This document shows, in pieces, positions 18,001 through 25,401 of a stretch of DNA of 41,109 nucleotides. The notes under the pieces are model-generated. The model was not told the DNA's origin, searched no databases, and worked only from the letters and a program-made list of their open reading frames with translations. Both the position numbers and the translations under genes were made by a program. Position 1 is the first letter of the stretch; each line of letters starts with the position of its first letter. Source of the stretch: Cesiribacter andamanensis AMV16 (GTDB taxonomy: Bacteria; Bacteroidota; Bacteroidia; Cytophagales; Cyclobacteriaceae); contig NZ_AODQ01000031.1 in the NCBI RefSeq assembly GCF_000348925.1, positions 1 through 41,109 on the forward strand, given 5' to 3'.

Positions 18001-18337
18001 GGAGGTGGGAGGCGATCAGTCGCAACCAGGTCTGGCAGACCCTGCCGAGCTTCTGCAGGAGGTTTTTGGCACCATCCGGGGAAGTGGCATCGATATCATT
18101 GGCGCATCCAGCGCCAGCCAGCATGCCTATGAGGGGCTGGGCCTGCAAAACGGCGCCTTCAGCTATTTTGTGATCAGGGGACTTACCACAGGGGCCGCCG
18201 ATACGGATCGGGATGGCAGCATTAGCATTGCAGAGCTAAAGGCCTATGTGACCGATGCCGTAGCCGACTTTACAGCCGGCAGGCAGAAACCTACCAGCCG
18301 GGAAGAGAACCCCTATTACAACTGGCGTATTTACTGA
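15087..18337 (+). CDS. Exported WD40-repeat / caspase fusion protein (four frame breaks)
   Basis: One gene is split over several frames. Adding one base near 16064-16066, 16110-16114, 16978-16981 and 17515-17520 gives 3,255 nt, a single frame of 1,084 residues. A Sec signal (LLTLAFLLLLSLGSSAQ) precedes WD40-like repeats from about residue 25 (GHNRPIRKILF, GGKLVLWDMN, CWDLRKARII). The middle part (about 400-800) is not recognised. The C-terminus, about 805-1084, is a caspase-fold domain with His (17756-17758, VYLAGHGML) and Cys (17906-17908, LLDACQSGN) intact. It lacks the DDNGDE stretch of the metacaspase-like protein encoded at 5234-7228, so it is a different subtype. The breaks fall in homopolymers and the active site survives, so consensus error is likelier than decay. 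Confidence 0.8.
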
Positions 18338-18361
18338 TCTTAAAGTAACCCCTTTCACCCC

Positions 18362-19012
18362 ATGCTCACCCCCCTATCCCGCAAGGACATCTTCAGCCAG
18401 AGTCCGGTAGCCGATGGCATGATTGCCGAAGTGCAGGGCTTCTATGCCCGCGGCTTTGATGAAGCGGTGCCCGAAGAGCTGGAGGTGCTGAACCGCCTGT
18501 ATGATCACCGCCAGGTGCTGCAGCCGGGCAATAAAGCACCGCAGGCCGAAGCAATCCTGACCCTACGGGCCCGTACCCGCAGCGGCTATGCGCGGCGCTT
18601 TCCCAAAGCCTTGCAGGGTTTCCTGGAGCAGCTGGGCTGCCGCCACCTTTACCTACTGGACTGGCTGGCTTTTTCCTGGCAGGAATTTCCCTTTGAAACC
18701 GCCGATAAAGCCGCCACCTTCAGCCGCCTGGCGCAGGGCCGGCTTGAGCCCGGGGGTTTTCTGCTGGAGATCAGGCAGCTCTCCCGGCTCCTCCCCCTAT
18801 TTTTCTTTTCCGGCCGCTTTGATGGTCCGGTCATTTACCTGATTGCCGCAGAGGGCCTGCCCCTTTCGCTGCAGCTTTGCGACGATGGCAACCTGCACCT
18901 GGCCTTTCATGAGCAGGACAGGCCGGCACTGGAAGCAGCCGCCAGCCAGGCAGGCCTCTTGCTGGGTGGAGATGAGGTCTGTTTTGTATATTATACCCAG
19001 AAGTTGACATAA
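18362..19012 (+). CDS. Hypothetical protein
   Basis: The 216-residue product has no signal peptide and looks cytoplasmic. The N-terminal half is helical (AEVQGFYARGFDEAVPEELE). The C-terminal half has strands such as FDGPVIYLIAAEGLPLSLQLC and EVCFVYYTQ. I recognise no family or motif. It begins 24 bp after the WD40-caspase gene on the same strand and may be co-transcribed, so a role as a partner or immunity-type protein is possible but unsupported. Confidence 0.65.
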   Translation: MLTPLSRKDIFSQSPVADGMIAEVQGFYARGFDEAVPEELEVLNRLYDHRQVLQPGNKAPQAEAILTLRARTRSGYARRFPKALQGFLEQLGCRHLYLLDWLAFSWQEFPFETADKAATFSRLAQGRLEPGGFLLEIRQLSRLLPLFFFSGRFDGPVIYLIAAEGLPLSLQLCDDGNLHLAFHEQDRPALEAAASQAGLLLGGDEVCFVYYTQKLT

Positions 19013-19050
19013 GGCGGCCAATTCTTACCGCCCCCGCTCATTCTCCCCGT

Positions 19051-19953
19051 TCAATGCTCCCTGGTCAGGGCAGATTGGGCCAGCCTATCCCCTGCCAGCT
19101 CCACAGCATGGGGCAGCTCCGCTTCTCCCTGAATATACCCTACAACTGCCGCAACCACCTCAGGGGAGCGCAGCTTATGGTCCAGGCCCCGGGTAGTGAG
19201 CAGCCGGGCCAGCGGCCATACCTGCTGTAGCTGCAGGGCGCCGGCATAGGGGGCCTCCTGATCTTTCTCATCATGCACGATCAGGCCGGGCAGCTGCAGG
19301 CCACGGGCAAAGCGGCTTGCCTCAAAGTGGGCAATGGGCTCTCCTATTACCTGCTCAAAGTGCTGGAGGGTGAGTCCCACGGCGCGCTTCCCCAGGCGCA
19401 GGTACTGGCTGTAAAAATCGATGAAGGAGCTAGCCGCCACCGGAGAGCCCATGACCACCAGCTTTTGCACCGGCAGCTGCGGCTGCACATGCAGGGCATG
19501 CAGGGCCGAAAAGCTGCCCAGCGAATGGCTAACCACTGTCTCTACCTCCCCCAGCTGATCGATAAACTGCCGGATAAGCTGGCTGTACAGGGGTACGGTA
19601 AGCGCCCTGCCCTCCGATAGGCCATGGCCGGGGGCATCCAGGGCATAGAGGGAGAATTCGTCGGGCGAAAGGGCTTCAATGTATTTCTTCCAGCGGAAAC
19701 TGTGGCTTTGCCAGCCATGCAGAAACAGCACCTTGCGCGGCCCGCTGCCCCAGCGGTAAGCCTGCAGCTTACGGCCCTGCTGGTTGAGCGTAAAACGCTC
19801 GGCCGTTTGCAGAAAGGCCCGCTGGTGCGCCTGAAGGCTGGGGCGAACCGGATAGCAAAACAGGGAAAAGCCATGGCGGCCGGCCGTTTTGGGCGCTACG
19901 GTAGCCAGGGTATTCAGGTAAGTGCCAAGCAGGCTGGGAATAAGGCGTTTCAT
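19051..19953 (-). CDS. Alpha/beta hydrolase under probable TetR control
   Basis: The 300-residue product is an alpha/beta-hydrolase fold enzyme. The oxyanion strand is VLFLHGW (75-81), the nucleophile elbow is Ser144 in SHSLGS, the acid is probably Asp231 in HDEKDQEAP, and the general base is His259 in GLDHKL. DAPGHGLSEG (106-115) is also typical. Substrate cannot be read from the sequence: esterase, lipase and haloalkane-type roles all fit. There is no signal peptide, so it should act in the cytoplasm. An 18-bp near-palindrome at 19971-19988, almost identical to the one at the TetR gene's own promoter, lies 17 bp upstream of its start. Confidence 0.85.
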   Translation of the reverse strand: MKRLIPSLLGTYLNTLATVAPKTAGRHGFSLFCYPVRPSLQAHQRAFLQTAERFTLNQQGRKLQAYRWGSGPRKVLFLHGWQSHSFRWKKYIEALSPDEFSLYALDAPGHGLSEGRALTVPLYSQLIRQFIDQLGEVETVVSHSLGSFSALHALHVQPQLPVQKLVVMGSPVAASSFIDFYSQYLRLGKRAVGLTLQHFEQVIGEPIAHFEASRFARGLQLPGLIVHDEKDQEAPYAGALQLQQVWPLARLLTTRGLDHKLRSPEVVAAVVGYIQGEAELPHAVELAGDRLAQSALTREH

Positions 19954-19970
19954 AGGGTATTCTTCTTTAT

Positions 19971-19988
19971 AGATACCAATCGGTATCT
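19971..19988. promoter_or_regulatory. TetR operator copy in front of the hydrolase gene
   Basis: AGATACCAATCGGTATCT differs at one base from the perfect palindrome AGATACCGATCGGTATCT at 20607-20624. It lies between the TetR gene's stop codon and the hydrolase start. It overlaps TATCTATA on the minus strand, a weak match to the -7 element, so binding there would block transcription. Confidence 0.75.
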
Positions 19989-20008
19989 TTAAGGGTAAAA
20001 AAATTTTC

Positions 20009-20600
20009 TTAGCGTTCCAGGCTGGAGATCACCATCTCCAGATGGCGGATCACTTTCTTCATATCGTCATTACTATTGCGCACCTTGCTCATCATGATGC
20101 CTCCTTCCAGGCTGGCGATGATGAGCGTAGCATAGAATTCGGTATCAATTCCCTCCTTCAGCTGCCCCATCTGGATGCCCCTTTCCAGGATGTGCATCAG
20201 CGAAGACTGGATCATGTGGAGGGTTTTGGCCGCTTCTTCCCGCAGAGCCGGGTTGGAATCATCTGCTTCAATGGCTACATTCAGGATGGGGCAGCCCCCC
20301 TGAATAATGGGCGAATCCACATAGGTTTCAAAAAAACGCACCACGGCCCGCAGCTTACTGCCGGCCGTAGGCTGCTCTTTAATGAGCGCCCGCATTTTTT
20401 TCAAACACCAGAGAAGAAAGGTATTGCAGGGTTTCTTTTTCAAGCGCTTCCTTGCTGCTGAAGTGCCGGTAAATGGCCCCCTTGGTGTAGCCGGTGGCAT
20501 CCGTAATGTTGCTGATGGACGTAGCCTTATAGCCCAGGGTATTGAACAGAATACCTGCTTCTTTCAGAATGGTTTCCCTGGTTAGGTCCGGATTGCGCAT
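20009..20600 (-). CDS. TetR-family transcriptional regulator (one frameshift)
   Basis: The gene is split: 20600 to about 20401 gives the N-terminus (MRNPDLTRETILKEAG), and about 20395 to 20009 the C-terminus. Removing one base in the T7 run at 20395-20401 joins them into 196 residues. The helix-turn-helix is intact (SISNITDATGYTKGAIYRHFSSKEAL), and the ligand domain ends with EMVISSLER. The family represses transcription until a small ligand binds. A perfect 18-bp palindrome overlaps its own promoter, and a near-copy precedes the neighbouring hydrolase, so autoregulation and control of that hydrolase are likely. The -7 element ends only a few bases before the ATG, suggesting a very short or absent leader. 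Confidence 0.85.
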
Positions 20601-20603
20601 GCT

Positions 20604-20634
20604 CAAAGATACCGATCGGTATCTAGAAAGCAAG
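20604..20634 (-). promoter_or_regulatory. TetR promoter overlapping the palindromic operator at 20607-20624
   Basis: On the minus strand CTTG (20631-20634) is followed after 19 bp by TATCTTTG (20604-20611), an exact TAnnTTTG element. The perfect palindrome AGATACCGATCGGTATCT (20607-20624) covers the spacer and part of the -7 element, the classic position for repression. The -7 element ends 3 bp from the start codon (20598-20600). Confidence 0.75.
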
Positions 20635-20661
20635 GTTTGGCGGAAAAATTTTTGGCCTGCC

Positions 20662-21138
20662 TTAGCGGCACACCCCTTCCATGCGGCTCTGCAGGCTCTT
20701 CACCAGGGCGGGGTCTGCGGCAATCAGCAGGCTGATCAGGGGGTAGGCACCCCCTTCATCGCGGTGGTTTTGCACCACCATCTGGTTTTTTCGCCCATCG
20801 ATCAGGTAGGTCTTGGCGCCCAGCTGGCAACTGCGTTGCGGACTGAAGGCCCCCAGGTTCTCGGCCAGGTAGGCTTTATACTGTTGTTCGCTGATGGTAG
20901 AGTCGGTATGCATAAAACTCAGCATCACGGCGGTTTCGGCCTTAAAGGTTACCTGCAGGTAGCGGGTACTGTCCAGCTCCAGCAGCAGGGCCGAGTAGCC
21001 GGGCCGGGCGCCGGGCGATTCTTTCAGCACCTTCTCCCTACCCCAGTGGGCAAGTACATCGGCTTTGGTTTTGCCAAGTTGGGCCTGGGCGCCCAGCGAC
21101 AGCAGGAGTGTGAGCAGGAGCAGTGCAGTTTTCTTCAT
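20662..21138 (-). CDS. Small exported protein of unknown function
   Basis: The start is taken at the ATG 21136-21138 because it begins the signal peptide MKKTALLLLTLLLSLGAQA; an ATG six codons upstream would add MSCTSS in front. The 158-residue product continues with LGKTKADVLAHWG, strands such as YSALLLELDSTRYLQVTF, and a cysteine pair (QRSC ... GVC). The opening G-K-T-K-x-D-V-L loosely recalls the BamE/SmpA fold, but the evidence is weak. I recognise no family. It is flanked by the TetR gene and the PepSY gene on the same strand. Confidence 0.65.
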   Translation of the reverse strand: MKKTALLLLTLLLSLGAQAQLGKTKADVLAHWGREKVLKESPGARPGYSALLLELDSTRYLQVTFKAETAVMLSFMHTDSTISEQQYKAYLAENLGAFSPQRSCQLGAKTYLIDGRKNQMVVQNHRDEGGAYPLISLLIAADPALVKSLQSRMEGVCR

Positions 21139-21209
21139 GGAGCTAGTACAGGACATAGTGTAGGGGTAACGCAGCAGACTGGGTAAAAATTTGCAGGGGG
21201 GATAGGAAT

Positions 21210-21800
21210 TTACGCAGCGGGCTGCCCGCGTTTGGGCGTATGACGGCCTGGTGCTTTGTAGCGGCGTATCTGCCGGGGGTTGTACCAGAGCCAGAAGCCG
21301 CTGATGGTGAGCAGCAGCAGACCCACCGACAGCAGGCTGGTGTAGAGCAGCTTGAGCTGATCGTGCTGCAGGCCCAGCAGCCAGTCCAGGATAGAGCCGT
21401 CGTGGATCATCTCCAGCAGGTCTGAATTGCGGGGCTCTACGGACAGAATGGCCCCGCTGTAGCCATCCAGCTGCAGTTCGGTAAAGTGCTCTGCAAAGCG
21501 CACCTTCGCAATCCCCTTCCTGGGCCGGATGTCGATGCGGTCGATGGTAGACGAAAGCTGCAGGCTGTCCTGAGCGAAACGGATGGCTAGGGCCTGTAGG
21601 CTATCCAGCGAGATCCAGGCCCCTCCCCTTTCTTTGGTCGATTGTGTTGGAGGCAGCAGCTCCAGCTGTTTTTTCCAGCCCAGCAGCAGGCCGGTACTGG
21701 CCACCAGCAGCATAAACAGCAGCAGCGGCACCGCTACCCATTTGTGCAGCCTGCGGTAAAAGCGGGTGTGGCGGGCAAGATGTTCGGTTTCTCGGCTCAT
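21210..21800 (-). CDS. PepSY-associated TM helix protein
   Basis: The 196-residue product has an N-terminal transmembrane helix (about 21-44) starting after FYRRLHKWVAVPLLLFML, a periplasmic part (about 50-150) and a second helix (about 155-178) with the typical LLLLTISGFWLWYNP. The LHKWxxxPLL start and SGxxLWxxP end match the PepSY-TM family, which is often found near iron uptake or reductase genes. The periplasmic part has the YSGAILS phrase typical of a PepSY unit. Roles in metal or heme transfer are proposed for the family, and nothing here specifies the partner. Confidence 0.8.
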   Translation of the reverse strand: MSRETEHLARHTRFYRRLHKWVAVPLLLFMLLVASTGLLLGWKKQLELLPPTQSTKERGGAWISLDSLQALAIRFAQDSLQLSSTIDRIDIRPRKGIAKVRFAEHFTELQLDGYSGAILSVEPRNSDLLEMIHDGSILDWLLGLQHDQLKLLYTSLLSVGLLLLTISGFWLWYNPRQIRRYKAPGRHTPKRGQPAA

Positions 21801-21999
21801 AGGGGTGTGGCGGCCTGCCGGCAGGTGCCGCCTAATTCCGGGGCGGCAGCCATCGGCACCGGCAAGGGGTCCGCTTGGCGGCCGGTCGGGCTCAGCGGCT
21901 AAAGATACAGGAAATTCGGGGTAATTGTCCAGCGCTGTTCAGCGAGACAAAATCTCTCTGCAGTGGGGACCAATTCGGGCAATTTCAATTTTGATGCCC

Positions 22000-22007
22000 T
22001 ATCTTTG
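22000..22007 (+). promoter_or_regulatory. -7 element of the transglycosylase gene
   Basis: TATCTTTG matches TAnnTTTG exactly. It lies 55 bp before the start codon at 22062. No clear TTTG element was found at the -33 distance, so promoter strength is uncertain. Confidence 0.4.
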
Positions 22008-22061
22008 AATTATTCTTCCCCCAAATACCTTCTTTTAGCACACCCCCAACCCTTCCGGCAC

Positions 22062-23024
22062 ATGCGCTACTTTCTGTTGACTGGTCTTTTGATTTTTTCC
22101 GGCTGCACCACCAAAGACACCACCCCTCCCCGGGAAGAGCGGGGGGCGGAAGTGCTCAGCTCCATTAGCAGTAGTACAGAGGGTAGCAGCGCCAGCCATC
22201 CGCAATATGTGACCCTCCCCCCGATCCCTTCTTCCGTTACCTTTGCCGGAGAAGAAGTGCCCCTGCACCGGGAAGATGTGCGGGAGGCGCTGGAGAATGA
22301 GCTAATCGTTAACACCTTTCGCCACTCCCGCACCCTGTACACCATCAAGACCATTGAGCGCTGGCGCCCCCTGATCGAGCAGACGCTGCAGGAAAACGGC
22401 GTACCCCAGGATTTCATTTACCTGGCCGTAGCCGAAAGCGAATTCGACAACAATGCTGTTTCCTTTACCGGCGCCATGGGCATGTGGCAGTTTATGGAAG
22501 CTACGGCCAAGGATTACGGATTGCAGATCGACAAGGATGTGGATATGCGCCGCGACCCCAAACTGGCCACTGAAGCCGCCAGCCGCTACCTGAAATGGGC
22601 CCACGGCCTGCTCAATAACTGGACGCTGGTAGCAGCCTCCTACAACCGGGGGGTGAGCGGCATGCAGAATGCGCTGAAAGACCAGCAGGCCGATAGTTTC
22701 TGGGACCTGCACCTGAATCCCGAAACGGCCCGCTATGTGTACCGCATCATTGCCTTTAAGCTGATCCTGGAGAACCCCGAACGCTACGGCTACTTTTTGC
22801 CCGCCGAGGAGCAATACAAGCCTTATCGCTTCATTACCCAGCCGGTAGAGCAGGACATTGACAATCTGGTGGCCTTTGCCCGCCAGCACAATACCACCTA
22901 TAAAGAGCTGCGCCAGCTAAACCCCTGGTTCAACAACACCAGCAACTACAAGCTGAGCGTACCCAAAAAGGGCCGCTACGAGATCCGCCTCCCCGACCGG
23001 GGCGAAGGGGGCCTGGGCCGCTAA
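22062..23024 (+). CDS. MltD-like lytic transglycosylase lipoprotein
   Basis: The start is taken at the ATG 22062-22064 because it gives a lipoprotein signal (LLTGLLIFSGC, lipobox Cys15); the frame is open further upstream. The 320-residue product has a lysozyme-like transglycosylase domain at about 100-230. The catalytic Glu125 sits in VAESEFDNNAVS, with GAMGMWQFM and AAASYNRG in the expected order. The C-terminal part (about 275-310) has a short repeat HNTTYKELRQLNPWF that resembles a single, divergent LysM unit. The enzyme should cleave peptidoglycan at the outer membrane face. The name MltD is used for the family, and the ortholog is not proven. Confidence 0.85.
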   Translation: MRYFLLTGLLIFSGCTTKDTTPPREERGAEVLSSISSSTEGSSASHPQYVTLPPIPSSVTFAGEEVPLHREDVREALENELIVNTFRHSRTLYTIKTIERWRPLIEQTLQENGVPQDFIYLAVAESEFDNNAVSFTGAMGMWQFMEATAKDYGLQIDKDVDMRRDPKLATEAASRYLKWAHGLLNNWTLVAASYNRGVSGMQNALKDQQADSFWDLHLNPETARYVYRIIAFKLILENPERYGYFLPAEEQYKPYRFITQPVEQDIDNLVAFARQHNTTYKELRQLNPWFNNTSNYKLSVPKKGRYEIRLPDRGEGGLGR

Positions 23025-23042
23025 GCGCTTGCTTCTCCCCCT

Positions 23043-23674
23043 TTAAGGCTTACGAAACAGCAGCGCCAGAATGCGGGGCAGGCCGGCACGATCCTCCTGA
23101 TCAAAATACTCCCTGAGCACCAGCAGCTCCAGCCCGGCCTGGCGGGCAGCCTCTGTAAAGTCCGACACATGATGGGTAAAGCAGCTAAGTACCTGGGTGC
23201 CTTCTGCCGCATCGAAACGGGCTTTGGAGCCGCTGTACTGCTTAAAGGGGTGCAGTTCGCCCACGTACAGCCTGCCGCCGGGCTGCAGGGCCGCCGCAGC
23301 TTTCTGAAAAACGGGTTCCAGCGCCGGCAGGTGTTCCAGCACCAGGCTAACGCTTACCAGATCATAGCCCCCTTGCCGGGCAAAGCCCCACTCCTCTGAA
23401 ATATCTGCCTGGAAGAAGTGAACGTTGGGAGCGCTGATCTTTTCCTTTGCCTTCTGCAGCATGTGCTCCGAAAATCTACTGCTGTAAGCCGCTGTGCCTG
23501 CTGCACCAGCCATTCGGTATTCTTGCCGGTGCCACAGCCCAGTTCCAGGCAGTGGCGAAAGGAACCGCCGGACAGAAGCTCCCGCAGGGCCTTTGCTTCC
23601 AGGTCCCGGGTCTTGTTCTCATTGCTGTCGTACTGGGCAGCCCACTGGTTGTAACCTTGCTGTATTGTACTCAT
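23043..23674 (-). CDS. SAM-dependent methyltransferase (one frameshift)
   Basis: Two frames, 23674 to about 23475 and about 23470 to 23043, join after adding one base in the A4 run at 23471-23474 (T run on the coding strand). The 210-residue product has a class I methyltransferase fold. Motif I is LELGCGTGKNTEWL, the acid after strand two is AVDFSEHML, and the later strand is VSLVLEHLPALEPVF with a GGRLYVGE loop. It resembles Bacteroidota small-molecule or protein methyltransferases (UbiE/MenG-like set), but substrate is unclear. The C-terminus overlaps no other gene, and it runs convergent to the transglycosylase. Confidence 0.8.
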
Positions 23675-23683
23675 ATCCCTTTG

Positions 23684-24562
23684 TTAGCCCAGGCTTACGC
23701 CTGCCTGTTTTTTTCGATTCACAAGGTAAGCAAAGCCCAGGCCGCTTACAAACATCAGCAGGCTGTAAATAGCCGGCGGAATGGCCATACTGCTGCTATG
23801 TAGAAAGGTGGTGGCCACAATGATGCCCAGGGTGCCGTTTTGGATGCCCGATTCTACCGAAATGGTAATACACTGCGCTTTAGACAGCCTAAACAGGCGT
23901 CCGGAGAAGTAGCCCAGCGCCATGGTCAGCAGATTCAGAGAAGCTGTAGACAGCCCGATCAGCTGCAGGTATTCCAGCAGCTGCGCCCGCTCTTTAATCA
24001 CAGCACCTGCCACAATCACAAAAAAGAAGATCACAGAGGCCAGCTTCACCGGCCGGTCCATACGGTGGGCAAACGCCCTGTTTCTGGAGCGCACCAGCAT
24101 GCCTATGCCTACCGGCACCAGCGTAATACCAATGATCTGCAGAATGGTGGCCGGCACATCCAGCTGTATGTACTGCCCCCGTTCCATAAAATAGAGCAGG
24201 GAGAGGTTAACAATAAGGGGTATTGTGAAAATGGTGATCAGGCTGCTCAGGGCGGTGAGGGTGATGGAAAGAGCGGTATCTCCTTTGGCCAGGTGGCTGA
24301 TCAGGTTAGAGGTAGCCCCGCCCGGGCAGGCGGCCAGCAGCATGAGGCCTACGGCCAGCTCAGTCTGCAGGCCAAACACTATGGTAAGCCCAAAGCCAAT
24401 CAGGGGCAGCAGCACCAGCTGGTTCACCAGGGCGATCAGTACTGCTTTGGGATAGAGCACCACTCGCTTAAAATCCGCCAGCACCAGGGAAAGCCCCATG
24501 CCCAGCATGATAACAAAAAGCGCCGCAGGCAGGAGAACACTGGTGATGAAAGAGGATTCCAT
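23684..24562 (-). CDS. BASS-family (bile acid:sodium symporter-like) transporter
   Basis: The 292-residue product has nine or ten hydrophobic helices in the two inverted repeats of the BASS/NTCP family. It starts MLGMGLSLVLADFKRV and contains LAACPGGATSNLISHLAKGD, which covers the sodium-binding crossover, and GIQNGTLGIIVATTF, which covers the second. Family members move organic anions or small metabolites with sodium. The substrate in this group is not known. It lies 9 bp upstream of the methyltransferase gene on the same strand, so the two are probably co-transcribed. Confidence 0.9.
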   Translation of the reverse strand: MESSFITSVLLPAALFVIMLGMGLSLVLADFKRVVLYPKAVLIALVNQLVLLPLIGFGLTIVFGLQTELAVGLMLLAACPGGATSNLISHLAKGDTALSITLTALSSLITIFTIPLIVNLSLLYFMERGQYIQLDVPATILQIIGITLVPVGIGMLVRSRNRAFAHRMDRPVKLASVIFFFVIVAGAVIKERAQLLEYLQLIGLSTASLNLLTMALGYFSGRLFRLSKAQCITISVESGIQNGTLGIIVATTFLHSSSMAIPPAIYSLLMFVSGLGFAYLVNRKKQAGVSLG

Positions 24563-24667
24563 AGGGGTATTGATAAAAGCTCACATGGTATAAAACAGCA
24601 CCTCCTGCTTTATGGAGCAGGTAGGGTCAGGCAGCCGCGCCTTTGGGAAGGGTCACTACCCTCTCCA

Positions 24668-25168
24668 TCATCTCTTGCCTGGCAAGGGCTGGGGTAATTT
24701 AAAAGCTTTTAACAAGAAATAATACCCGATCAGCATAATCCCAAACCTTAGCCGGTCGGCAAAGATCCAGGTATCGGCCAGCGCCTGAATTTCGTCTGCA
24801 GATCTACCATCGCCCGCCCGGGTCATCAGGATCTCATTAATGGGGTATATATAGAACAGCGTAAACAGGATACCGGCAATCAGAGGGAGTACAGCAAAAA
24901 GCAAATACCGTCTGTGCGGCAGACTTGGCCAGCCTAGCACCAGAGCAATCAGCAGGGGCAGATTTCGGGCAGCCATCCAGGGCGGCCCAAAAAAGTTATA
25001 GATGTAGGTGTTAAAGCTGGTGTTTCCGAAAAAATCCCGCACGGATTCAGGGGGCGACTCGCTCCACATCGGTACAATCACCGACATGCTAAAGAGGGTA
25101 CCGCCCAGCCAGATGCTAAATCCAATGACAGCCCACCACAGGAAGAAATTAAAAAGTGTATTTCTCAT
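24668..25168 (-). CDS. Small four-helix membrane protein (DUF1772-like)
   Basis: The 166-residue product has about four transmembrane helices at roughly 8-32, 68-85, 88-110 and 138-158. Between the first two lies WSESPPESVRDFFGNTSF. The phrase GGTLFSMSVIVPMW and the overall layout resemble the DUF1772 or anthrone-oxygenase-like membrane family, which lacks a settled role in bacteria. It stands alone between recN and the transporter and no partner is apparent. The family assignment is tentative. Confidence 0.6.
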   Translation of the reverse strand: MRNTLFNFFLWWAVIGFSIWLGGTLFSMSVIVPMWSESPPESVRDFFGNTSFNTYIYNFFGPPWMAARNLPLLIALVLGWPSLPHRRYLLFAVLPLIAGILFTLFYIYPINEILMTRAGDGRSADEIQALADTWIFADRLRFGIMLIGYYFLLKAFKLPQPLPGKR

Positions 25169-25401
25169 ATAAATGCCTGGCTAGATCTGTACAGCTTAGA
25201 ACTGGGAGCTGGCGCATCCCTCCTACTTTTAGAGCTTCATTTAGCCCTAACGTAAAGAATAGGTGCTCGAAAATCCGGCGAACAAAGCAGCTATCCTTTC
25301 CTGTATGTACTGAAAGTACACAAAGCCTGCTTTATGTACAAGAGCTGCAGGTGTACTGATCGAGTGGGCCAGACAAAACTTCAGCAGCTTGTCTTGACGA
25401 T
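25169..25401. other. Intergenic region between recN and the small membrane protein gene
   Basis: Nothing coding is convincing here. The only structure is a short inverted repeat, TGTACT / AGTACA around GAA at 25306-25320. It may be a regulator site but lacks other support. Confidence 0.3.

Noticed and set aside
15087-18337. Reading the WD40 and caspase parts as four separate genes
   Set aside because: Adding four bases gives exactly 1,085 codons, and the pieces continue each other in sequence. The internal starts lack their own promoters.
19013-19040. Possible terminator between convergent genes (GGCGG / CCGCC)
   Set aside because: The stem is only five bases and there is no T run.
25306-25320. 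TGTACT / AGTACA palindrome before the small membrane protein gene
   Set aside because: The arms are only six bases long and no second copy or matching regulator lies nearby, so it was not promoted to a finding.
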